Positions 23,901-35,900 of a stretch of DNA of 64,000 bases are shown here, in pieces. Position 1 is the stretch's first letter, and every line of letters begins with the position of its first letter. The notes under the pieces are model-generated. The model saw only the letters and a list, made by a program, of their open reading frames with translations, ran no database searches and was not told the DNA's origin. The translations under genes and the position numbers were made by a program. The stretch comes from Lineus longissimus (lineage: Eukaryota > Nemertea > Pilidiophora > Heteronemertea > Lineidae). The stretch lies in NCBI RefSeq assembly GCF_910592395.1, contig NC_088312.1, forward strand, positions 8,866,001 through 8,930,000. The letters run 5' to 3'.

Positions 23901-26900
23901 CATGGTACCAAGTAGTGTGGTAAATAATGGTACCAAGTTGCATGTTGAATGACCATGCAGTGGTACAAAGTTGTGCAGGAAATAACTCTACCATTTTACC
24001 AGGTAGTACAGCAAATATTGAACCAATGTGTGGTACCATAGTGCAGTGATTACCCTCCTGTGGTACCAAGTAGTGTTGTAAATAACCCTGCCATAGCACA
24101 AAGTAGTGTGGAAAGTCAGCTTACACAATAAAAATGTTCTATATGTTATTCAGAAGAAAATTATGGCAGCAGTATTGCCAGTTTAAGATCCTTTATCAAA
24201 AGAAATGGCTGTCGATTGAAATATAAATCAATGCTGTCTCTCTTCATCTTGTCGCCTAGATTAGCATGAACTGTCATTAATGTCCATATTCCATAGCTAC
24301 ATGTAGCATTTACCATAAAGCATCCACACCATCCTAAGTAAATGTGCTGTAACTAGCTTTGATGGTTATCTCTGTCCATTGTGGTAACGTCAAGATGAGT
24401 AGACCTATTCACATCTCTCGGCTCCTTTACTGTTATCCACTGTATCAGATTAGCATAACCGCCTTTGACTTGCGCCAAGCAACCATATTCCATAGTGCAG
24501 CATCACATTCATCATGCATATCGTACAGCACCGCTACACAGTTCCACTCTTATATATTATCATCCTGACATTCTCATTTCAAGAGACGGCCTACTGCTTG
24601 AATGTTAGTGTTATAAAGGCGAATAACCAATCCCTTATCAACCATGTTGAAGACATGAATGACAATCTTTGTTCAGCTTTCATACAGATAAATCAATGCT
24701 TTTAGTAAGGAATACTAATGGACGAGGATTTATCGATTTTTTCATGCGAGAAAGTGGACGAAATAATCCCACAAACAGCGACTTTAGTTGCTGCATTGCA
24801 GCACGCAGCAATAATTGTCGCAAAAGTTTATTGCAGTGGTTGATATTGGTGCCTGTGACAAAATTTGGTCATCTGGTCACGGTGTAAAAACTTCTTCTGA
24901 TTTGATTTTATGGTAAGGCGGATGTTGTGTGACCTTTCTTCAAAGAGAAGTTATAAACCATCCCCTCTCGTAACAGTCTTTAAACTGGTGAAGCAGTGCA
25001 GTAACTGTCCTTGCTGACTGATTCCAGCCAGTGGTGGGGTCTTGCTCTCTATTAGTAGGCTCACGTGGCAGGCTGTTCTAACATTTGACACATACAGTCA
25101 ATTACTTTCCTCATCATGTTCAGAGGCAGTATAGAATTAGATTGTATTTCATGCCTAAGTGCTCCCTGTTATTCGTGGAAAGGGCATCCAGTTTCCAGTA
25201 ATAAGACTCCATCAAGGGGTTATCTGAGGGGTTGTCAGCAGGTCATAAGCAAAGACAAAGGTTTGTCAAATATGTCTTTGGCCTCAAAAAGGGATACCAT
25301 GCTAAGGAAACACTTGATCGAGTTATTCATAAGCAACAGTGGAGGCAAGGTTAACCCACTGTCGCTCTACTGACTGAGTCTTTGGCCTCAAAAAGGAGTT
25401 GGATGTTTATCGAAGACGTCACTTTGTCAAGTGAGACAAGATGACACTTTGTCAAGTTAGTGGAGACTTTGTCAAGTGAGTCATTGTAATATATCATGTA
25501 AAAACAGCAATGTGGATGAGGTCAACCCTCAGAAAACAGAGTCTTGAGCCTCAAAAGTAGTGACGTGTTTACAAAGAGAATCTCCTGTCAATTATTATGG
25601 TGATGTGGGAAAGCTGTTTCCAAATAAGCAGACCATTGGTATCAGTCGCAAAGACAAGGAGTTATCTTCTCAGCTCAAGATAAGAGACTGCATGATGTGA
25701 AGAGTCTCCCCTGTCGTAAAAAAGGTTGATGATATTGTATGAGAAAATCTTCCAATGTTAGCTGGAGACCACATTGGTAAAGAAACCAGTAATCTATCTG
25801 CTGCACCCCTGATGCAATAAGTCGCTCATATCTCATGTCTGGAGGCGGCAGAATTAGATTAGTGTATCTTGGACGGCTAAGTGCTCCAAGCAATGAAGCA
25901 GAGAGGGGCAAGGAATCATGACTCGCCCGGCCGGGGAGTCTTCAGCTCAAATGAGAAGATGGTACTTACTTGGTTGTGATTATGCATAGATGGTACCAAC
26001 TGCTCGCGATCATTTTTGTTGATAACGACTGTTTTTAAGGTCTGATTCTATTTTGGCAGGAAACCATCACCGGCTTTGTGGTGAGTTACAATTGCTGAGC
26101 CAATAACTTTAATACTTCCATCCTTGTCGAGCAGTTCCTGCTTTAGTGGTATCAGACCTTTAGACCCCAGTTTTAAGTCTGATGTTGTCCTCCACCATTA
26201 AGGAAAATTGACAAACATTTTAGACAGTTTCATTATGGTTTTCAATCAATGTAGACATGTGGCTTGTTAGGAATAACCCTTATCGCTTGTGCTTTTTGCT
26301 AAGAATACAGTGGAACTGTCTTAAGGACACCCATGGGATTGACAAATGCTGTCCTATCTAGAGAGGTGTCCTGCATACAGAGGTTGAATTGAATCAATAG
26401 AAATGACCCTGTGTGGACCAAAATCAATGTCCTTGATATAGAGGGTGTCGTGCCTTTAGGTGTCTGCTAAGGGAGGTTCCACTGTACATGAGTCAATTAC
26501 CAGAAGATTGATTGTCATGTGAGGGGGGAGACTGAGAGTAGTTCAAACTCCAAAATGTGGGACTGCAGCAGCAAATCGGTGCATATTTCACCTTCTGATT
26601 GTTCCTTATGTGTTGTTCGTTGTCACATTTAGGTGCTAGACGGTGGGCATGGTGGGAATGGCAAAAGGATTGGTGGTGACACAGGTTAAGGGGTATTACA
26701 CCTAAGCGTTGATATTTTGTCCTGGTGCAATGTTGTCCTGGTAACTCAACAGCTATGTGGGTAAGAGGTTCAAGGTGTTTATTGAAACCAACACATTCTG
26801 TCTGTCCTTCTCTGTGGTCGAGGTGTTGTGTTGCAGGTTTGATTTTGCTGGTCATCACAAGTTGTTGATGAAAAAAACTTGAGTGCCATTTTTGTCTGGC

Positions 26901-29900
26901 AGAGTAAACACGGTACATGATCCTTGAATAAATGAGCCAGTCTGTCAAATGAAGAGATTACTTTTCGTGAAGCCAGCAGGTTTAAAAGATCATACCAGTC
27001 TTCTTATGTGAATTCATCCCACTTGTATAAGGTTTATTTTTACATATATTTTGACTTCTAGCTGTCAAGTTGGCCAGCAATTCCAATCATACTTGAGCGA
27101 GTACTGAACACAAGCCTGATTGACTGAAATTTCGTGCAGCGTTGCTAAATATTTTTGGCAGGCTTTACATTTGGGAAGGCCTCAATACCACACTTGTTAT
27201 CATCAGCTTGAATTGGCAGGTTACTACCGACAGACGCTATGTCTGAATAAAACGGAAGGGTGTGCCTTTCATCCATCATAAATTTCTCGTAAAGAGAATT
27301 CCCTCAGCAAGTCTACCATGTCCAATAACTGGAATCCATTCAATTGGATGAACAAGTGTACATGCATAAAATTCCTGCATGGAACATTGATTTGGCAAGT
27401 CAAATTGACAATTTGTTATTAACTCTTGTCTCTCTTTACAGCTTATGACGGTCCACAGTCATATGACACCAACAATCCTGATAGCACTTGTGCGAAAACC
27501 ACAGTGCAAGTATTCGACGTGAAACCACCTGGTGAGAGTAGGGACTATTACTCAAGTGATGATGACATAGATGAAATATCTACAGGTACGTCAACAGCAT
27601 GGAGCCGATTCCTACACAGCACGCTGAGATGAACAAGACTGATTGCCCAGAAAAATCAGCCTCACATTGTGGGGCCACTCCTCCAAATGTTTATCATTAA
27701 GAGTGGAGTTCTATGGATGCTTTTGGTGACAGCGCAGGGGCATACAAATTGACGCGACCTGAATCATTGAAGATAGGGCAAGATGCTTCTTCAAAATCTG
27801 AGGTTTTCTGACTTGATTTGGGCTTCAAATTGACTTGACCTGACTCACTTAGGGCATTTAAAATGAATCACTGCTTGCAGTAAGACTTCACGGTGTTCCT
27901 TAATGCAAGTGTGATAACAATATGACGCTTTGCTGGTAGAACCGGATACATGTAGATTCCTCATCCATTCATGAGATAATTAACTGATATTGTCAGATTC
28001 CCAGTCACCTCATTAATACTCACTAATGACTGCATAGTTAGCAAGATGTGGAGTAATGCAGGGTGAACTTGTTGATTGTACCAGAAGATGAGATGCTGAG
28101 AAGATGGGCCATCAAGTTCAGGGGTCAATAAGCCTGTGAATACAGTATGAGACTCTAATGAAGATACTCTTCATTAACATTCTTGCATCTCAGGCCATCA
28201 GTTTATGTTTTGGTTCAGTCGAATCCATCAGGCTTGCCCAGTGCAGTAACTATAATGATATACGTGTCCATAAAGAACAACATACGTGTCCATAAAGAAC
28301 AACATACGTGTCCATAAAGAACAACATACGTATCCATAAAGAACAACATACGTATCCATAAAGAACAACATACGTATCCATAAAGAACAACTTACGTATC
28401 CATAAAGAACAACATACGTATCCATAAAGAACAACATACGTATCCATAAAGAACAACGATTGACATTGGTATGGCAGGTTTCTCACCTGACTTTCATGGT
28501 TGTTCTGTTTAAAGTGGGTCATCTCTCCCACCAATTCTTATACTGAATTAAGACCTAAGGTTGCATTGCGTTACTTTGGAAGGTCCGGATACAATAAAAA
28601 ATACCACTTTTAATACATATATTGAACTGATTTTCTGGTTTCATCATAAAAAAACTTCTCTTCATTCAGAACCTTTAGAGCCAACTAGTAAGAAAGACAT
28701 GAAGATGACTTCATCGATTCCAACTGTCCACCTGATGAATGAGGAAGACGAAGGCCCCGACTTTGAGAGCCGGGTGATCAGTCCTGCCCCCATAGCTCCA
28801 TCCTCCACTGACGCTCCTCCACCAGCTTATAGCAGGGCGATAATGAATCAGCAGCAGGATGATACAGCAACACAAAGACAAAATGTGAGTCATACGGAGG
28901 GAAGGGAAATGCCTTTTGGTGCTTTCTCCTCATTTCCCGGCACCCAGCTTCTTCACCTCCAGTGTGGCCCATTTGCATTTTGCTTTGGACCAGACCTCAC
29001 CTTGCAGCAGCCTTCATGCCACCAGCTGAAAAAAGGTGCAGACAATGAGGGACATAGTTGACTGATGCATGGAAGTGTTTGATACAAAGCATAAATTCCA
29101 GAAAGCAACACGTCAAGACTGATTCAGCAGACGATCATCATTTGGATTGTTGATGTAGCGTGTGGTGGGACATTGTCATGTTGTTGTCTGTCCTCTTTCT
29201 TTTCTTTTGAATGCGCGTCTGTGTGTACAAATGTATGTTTTGTAATTTAAAATCCTATAGCCATAGTCTACTGTTGTATCTATCTTGTAACATTGTAGTT
29301 TATAATGAAGACGGATCCCCATTCTGGTAGTTCACTTCCTGGTGGCATCTGAAGACTTGACGGGGAAACCTCCTATACACTGCATGAGCTATTGGGCCTA
29401 CTTTTATACCGAGTGCTTACATCCTAATTCTTTTCCTTGTGAATGCTTCATCATCCATGATAAAAACCACTGCAAATAAGAACCTTCCATTAGATAGCGA
29501 AAGTGATATTTCCCCTTGGAAAAGAGAAAGAAATTAATAATTTTTTAGGGATTCTTTGAATATTAAAGTGCAAAGAAACTTGACATGAAAGTACCGATTT
29601 TTCTTGACTTAAATCTGTGCCGATCATTTGGCTCTCCAGACTCCAATATAGCAGTTCCCTGCTACCAATGTTATACTTCATTAATGAGTACAGTTCCCAG
29701 TGGGCTAATCGCATTATTCATGGTGTATCTTAGCCATTCCACCCAGCCTCCTCTCGTGATTTATCCCATCTAGTTGATGATACAGTCGCATGAGAAAGGT
29801 CTCTCAAGCTTCACTGGGAATCCTAATGTGTTTTGCCAGATTCGATAGAATGCTGTGATATCCCAATCAGTTGCTTCAGTTAAGTGAAAGATAAATACTT

Positions 29901-32900
29901 CTCAAAGTTCAAAATCAAAGTATCCTATTATAGACTGAATTTCGCGAGGGTGTTTAAGCAATATTAAAGTAACATCATGACTGCCAAAATTAAGTCAAAA
30001 CTCAGACAAAGTCTTGTCTAGTCTCAGACTGTCTGAGTTTTAAAGTCATTTTGGATGAAAAAGTCAATTCTTTTCATGCGTCTGCACAGTTTTGTTCTTT
30101 GGATATCATTGACTTGTTTGCCTCCATGGTCTACTTTGCCCCTGTGGGAGAAATGAAATTGAAACTTGGCGGAAAATATTCATGGTGTATTCTGGCCCAT
30201 TGCTTGAAGATAAAAAACAGTCATGAAGAATTCAAGCGCATCGCTGTACATGTAAGTCAGTTTAAAATGTAACATCTTCCATGTCATTGATCCAAAAAAA
30301 GATTTGTCAATATCAATTTGCATCGTGAGGCTTCCTGGGTACTTGATGTGATTCCTTGAGTGGCAACTCAGCGCTGCCTCACAAAAACACAAGTGCTGAG
30401 TAAACGTGACAAATTAAAACGAAATGGATTTTTCAATCGTTGCAGTTGTGCTTTAGTCCATTGCTGTTGAGTCATGTATGATGGGTGGGGGAGGGAGACA
30501 CTTTAGACTCTTTAGATTATGTGTTGCTACCTTCTTGAGATGATAGAATTTGAAGGTTCTCATTTGCGACGATTTTTGTCTTGGGATGATAGTTGCTCAT
30601 GTTCAAGAACCACCATGATAGTAGCTCATGTTAAAAACCTCTGAAAGTACGTATATGTTGACATTGCTGTCCATTTGTCACTTCTGATCTTCAGAGTGGC
30701 CCTGCAGCCCCAAGATTTCAAGCAGATCCTCATGTCCTATACAGATATAAGCCTTCTTTTGAACTCTTTTGGTGCTTTCTAGATTAAAAAAAACATGATG
30801 AGTTGAAGTCGACAAGTGTGAATCGACATGCCTTGACCTTGTTTATTGAAGTTGGCAAAATCTTCTGCCTAGAATGTTCTACTAAACGTTTTAAAACTAT
30901 TTTCCATTGAGTTTTACCAAAATTAACCTTGGAGGTACTTTCTAAGCTTTGCTTCATCTATATTTTCCAAATGTGGTTTTCCATCAAAAGTGTGTTGGAA
31001 TGTGCATGTTGTCTTGCAAGTATATGTTGAATTGTGCTTCAGCTCATCTTGTTTCTGATGTATGGTAGGCATGTGTATAAGCGGCCATCCACTCTGCCTA
31101 CAGCATACAGACAAGCGATGTACATTCATCAACAAAGTCTTGCATCTGTACTTGGTCAGACTGCAGGCTGCAGTGAATGGCCTCTGGATAACATCAAAGA
31201 GACAAAATTGCAACTATAAAATTCAACTTCTACCACAGGGGTGCTGTTGTCGCCATTTTGTTTTAGACATGATGCAACCTCGTGACCATCCTGCTGAAAA
31301 TCCAAGGAAGTTCCACCTTCCAAAAGTGTGAAGCTGCAATGTAGTTGATATGTGTGTTTTGGGGTTACTATGTTTGTTGACAGGGGGCTGTCGCCTATCA
31401 GCAAAAACCAAAGAGCAGCTGCAGGGTCACAGTGGCAGATGTAGACCAAATATGCCAAAAAATGAAAAACCTGTGGGTACCTGAATATTCCATAAATCTA
31501 AAAGTTTGTCTACATGAACATTGAAAGTCTCTTTGATGGTATATGATCTCCTACCCACACTAGATACTCCCATTCTATTTCCCCGTCTTTCGTTTGCATT
31601 AGCACTTGGATGAGTTTTGTTGTTATCCTGTATGTCCGTTTCGGTTTGTCCGCAGATCTTCAACGCTGCAAAGCCATTCGGAGTAGACACTTTACCCGAT
31701 CCTGAACCTACTGAACCTGAGCGTACCTCCCCATCCAACAGAAATAAAGGACGTAAAAAGAAAAAAGAGAAAAAGGTCCCGATGAATTTAGCAGCTGAGC
31801 CAACGGACGAGGATGACATGTCTGTCGATCGACCTCCAGGGGTAACAGCTAATACTAACGCATTCATGGTGTGCATTTTTTCTCTCTTACTAATAAGTTA
31901 ATTAACTATGATTTAGATAACTTCCTCAGGCTATGATCTAAAAGATTACAATTTTATTTAAGTTTTTCCATCCGTACAATTGGCTTGAACACAAACAAGA
32001 CAATATGGAGTAGCTTCACCACAGATATTGATGTTTTAAATTAGATGTAGACACATTTCTGCCTCATTTAGCAGGCTATCAAATGGGCAAAATCCACTTG
32101 GGAGTACTTAGTAATTGAGTTTGATGGCAGAATGTAATAAAGATACGGGACTCTAATGTAAATGTGCCAATTTAGTAGGTTTATCAAATGGAAATGCAAC
32201 TTGCTGATGTGATTTACGGTTTGTGTTATGTTTTGTTTTTTGTTCAACTTTGTGTTGGTTTTATATCAACTTGAAGAGACATTTGTCATAAATAAGTGCA
32301 CGTTTTGCGTCCATTTATTAAACATGTTAAAGGGAATGCTCTTACAAATAATAATGTGTAAGCCTTATATCTTATATCTTATATCCTATTGTCGCTCACA
32401 CCAATATTGTCATGCATTCGAGGTGTTCCTGTGAACAATCGATCAGCATTGTGAAGAACTTGATGAAGAGAAATCTGAGAGGTTTTAATTAATGATGTGA
32501 TTTATATTGTTGATCTCTTGATTGCATTTCTTTGATAATTATTGATAGATTGGTATTAAGTTGCATGGATTTGCTTTGCTGTGTAGAATTAACTTTATTT
32601 ACTCTGAACCCGAGTCTGTCACCTTTTTGCCTATAATGTATACCCAGAAATAGTTGCTGCCATCTTATTTCGCGATGTCTTGAAATAGCAAGTTTGGTGT
32701 ACCTTTAATTTTCAGCAAAACACGTTCCTTCAGACCATTCTTTATATTTAAAGTATCAGTTTTCTTCTGGTGCTGATGTTACAGACCAGAAACCCATCTA
32801 AATGACATCGGCCAGTTTAGGGATAGCTGCAAACGTGATTGTTCCACAGCTGTGTTGACCTCCAAGCTTCCACCCCCACGGTTGTAATGCCATAGTGCTT

Positions 32901-35900
32901 TACAATTTTGGAGGAGTCGTCTAGAAGTTTAAACATGCCCTAACCCTGGTTCAGTAATCCAATTTCAAATTGACCCAACACCACTTCGCCTTCCAAAACC
33001 CAACATTAAATATTGCCGTCGCCATTTGCAGGGATCAAATCGATCAGCTCAAGCATACCCCACCCATCCCTCGCAGGAAATGTATCCTCCAGATGACGAG
33101 GATATGGTATGTTGTGTTTCACTGGTGGTGTTGATCCTCCTTATCTTCAATCGAAATTATTTTGAGTCATTTTTAACGCAATTACATATATAGCACTAAC
33201 ACATCAACATTTTACGTTGCATGCACTTTAAGTTTTTCAGGGATCCTGGTTCAAGTTGCACAATTTTCATATAAATTTGGGATGAGATTATTTCTTGGAG
33301 GATTCATGGATATCAATTTAGATGAGTTGCATGCATAAAATGACGCGCCGTGTCAGGAAACATAAAAGAGTCACGTCATGTCCGGTAGAATTCCACGAGA
33401 TGGTGCAATTGTGCATGGATAATGCACTATTTGCCTGTGCTTCATCTTTGCATAATTTTTTGTGACATTCCTTATATTAGTTTGTATCCACAATCCGTTG
33501 GCTAATCTCATCCCATGTAAATTAAAGGTATCTGCATTGACTTAAATCAGTTCAAATGCTACTGACAATTAATACTCGACACGCAAGACTCAGTCAAATG
33601 CAATTGGGTTCAGTCAATCGGATACCCTGTGCAAGATTAATCTCATTTTCTTTGAGGTTTGTGATGATTTATGATCTATCTTCTTTGGGTGAAGGCAATT
33701 TAATCAAATGTTCTAAAGAAACTTTGCTGAATTTCATGTCTCACACCAAACCAATAACCAATATCAACAATATCACTTAACTTCCTTTGTTTCTGTCAAA
33801 CGGGATATTTGAACTGTTCGGTTGCTTGGAGATGCAGCTACCTCATTGGCATTCATTAAAAATCAACCGATTGCATCAATATTTCTGTGGTTGATACTCC
33901 ACGCCTTTCCATAATTGGGCATTCAGAGAGTTTAAAAGGTCGTTGTCTGAGTATCATGTGAGGTCACAGAGATAAGGTCCTCATGGATTTGAGCCCACCC
34001 TTTTTTCGCACTGAATCAGTTTTCTCCATCCAATACACATTTCTACTTCGATGGTCTTCTGTCTACTTTTTTCATCTGGTAAAGGGCATGCAGAATTCTT
34101 TCTTGGTTTTGTTTTGACTTGGTTTTAGAGTGAGTGCAATAGATACTGATATCACAGAGATCTTGTTGCTTGAAGTGACTGGATTGTTCTCATATAGGGG
34201 CAGAAATACACCCCAGTGTACTCTTGGTACACACAAATCCGAATTCAGGGTAATGATGTGCAGCACTTTGAGCAATTGAAACAGAATTGAATTTAGCTCT
34301 ATGGAAGTCTCATTGATATCATTTATGGTATCGACTGCTGAATTAACTAAAGGATCAGCACTGCTGATTAGTTTATCAGAGTTGCATTGAGTGATTTTCA
34401 CAATGTCCATGGTGTCATTGAAAAATTTGATGACCGCTATAATTCTTACGTCAGTATTGTAATTAGTATATACATGTACTGCTATCGAGCCATTTTTCGT
34501 AATTCCTTCCAGTCCCATTTCGAGTGAACACATAATATCTGATCTTGGTATTATTATGATACACCCTGTACTGGTACCACCTCTGCCCTGTTTGAGAGCT
34601 TGTACAGCACCTTCAAGCATAGGCACTCTGTGACCAACCCGGTTTAAGCTAGCTGACTCCATCAAGGAATTGGTCTAATCTGAATAAATAACTCGAGTGA
34701 TGCTCTAACAACCTCCAGTAAGCTGATGGATGAATAATTGAATTTACTTTAGCTTCGTTGACAGCTTTAAGTCCGGTGGAGCTTGAAATCTAACGCATCA
34801 TGAATAAAGTGGTTATGAGAGTGTCTGGAGAGATTGAAAGATCAAATCAAGGCAATTCAGTTGGCGCCGAAGTCATCGTATAATCGCTTGTAAAAGGATT
34901 GTTTTTATAGTTGAAAGAAATGTTTAAACAAAGTTTGCTGAACTGACATGACTGAATGAGACACGAAATTGTTTTATTGACAAAAAGTTTTTGTTTAAAA
35001 GTTCATTTTGTTCCTTCAAAGGGTCGAGTTCCGCAAACATGATGAAATTCGGCTTGTATAGATGACTTGTTTGATGTATGGCGACTGACATAGGAAATAA
35101 AACCGAGTCTCGTCACGTCTGCTTGATTCCACCTTTTCAACAGATGTCACAAGTGCTGTGGCTCTGTTGCTTTCCTTACGTCATTCGGCCATTACATAAT
35201 GCAAGTCATCTTCATCCTTTCGTAGGTCTTCATTTATAGAATTTCAACTCTGTTCCAGTTTCCGTTGGTAAAAAAATGTATGATTTCTCTTTAACTCATC
35301 CGCTTGTCTTTATGATCATTTTAGGATATCAACCGAGGTACTCCACTGGCTGCATCGGGTATGGTCGATCCAACAGAGAGTTTAGAGGAGTTTGTCATGA
35401 AGCCAGCGCCACAAGGAGTCACAATGAAGTGTCGTATCACACGAGATAAAAAAGGTGTCGATCGCGGCATGTTCCCGACGTATTACCTTCATCTTGAAAG
35501 AGACGACGGAAAGAGAGTAGGTGTCTCCTTGTTGAAGTACCCCTGTTACATGGGGCCCTCATTTTGTCACCAGTTGCTGAGTTTTCGCTTGGTTCATCGG
35601 GCCACATCATGTCCAGACCTGTCCCAATCTCTCAGAGCCGTCTGTCTTATGTTCACCTGCTCTTCACATGCACCCTTCTGGCAAACTGTATTGTGTCATA
35701 TGGTTTTGCTACAGAGATTTTTGTCTTAGATTTGCATGTGCGAGGTGAACATTGATTACTCGTTAGCTCGAGCAAATGACCCCACGCTGTTGTGTGATCA
35801 TCTTCGAAATCATCCCGCAAAGTTAAGAATTGACATGATCATTTCTCAGTCCAATTTGTCATGTTCGTGTCATCATGTTGTTTGGAGATGAAGTATTCTT

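Larger units (their letters stand above)
19552..27441 (+). other. tubby large intron (7.9 kb)
   Basis: Contains a decayed SINE (about 20222-20420), a 17-base C tract (22526-22542), a diverged tandem repeat (23704-24115) and a TA-flanked MITE (26308-26484), listed separately. The remainder is AT-rich without convincing exons. Confidence 0.6.

Noticed and set aside
26493-26948. 151-codon minus-strand frame in a tubby intron
   Set aside because: His/Cys/Gln-rich chance-like composition, no family resemblance, adjacent to a MITE.
28261-28457. CRISPR-like regular repeats
   Set aside because: Units abut with no unique spacers, and the setting is an animal intron.
28228-28534. Two minus-strand frames of 69 and 94 codons with repeating [14 protein letters not shown]
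   Set aside because: Pure product of the 22-bp minisatellite, which has no minus-strand stop in any frame.
31427-31876. 149-codon minus-strand frame
   Set aside because: Antisense of the lysine-rich tubby exon and its flanks; the plus-strand exon has matching splice sites and phase.
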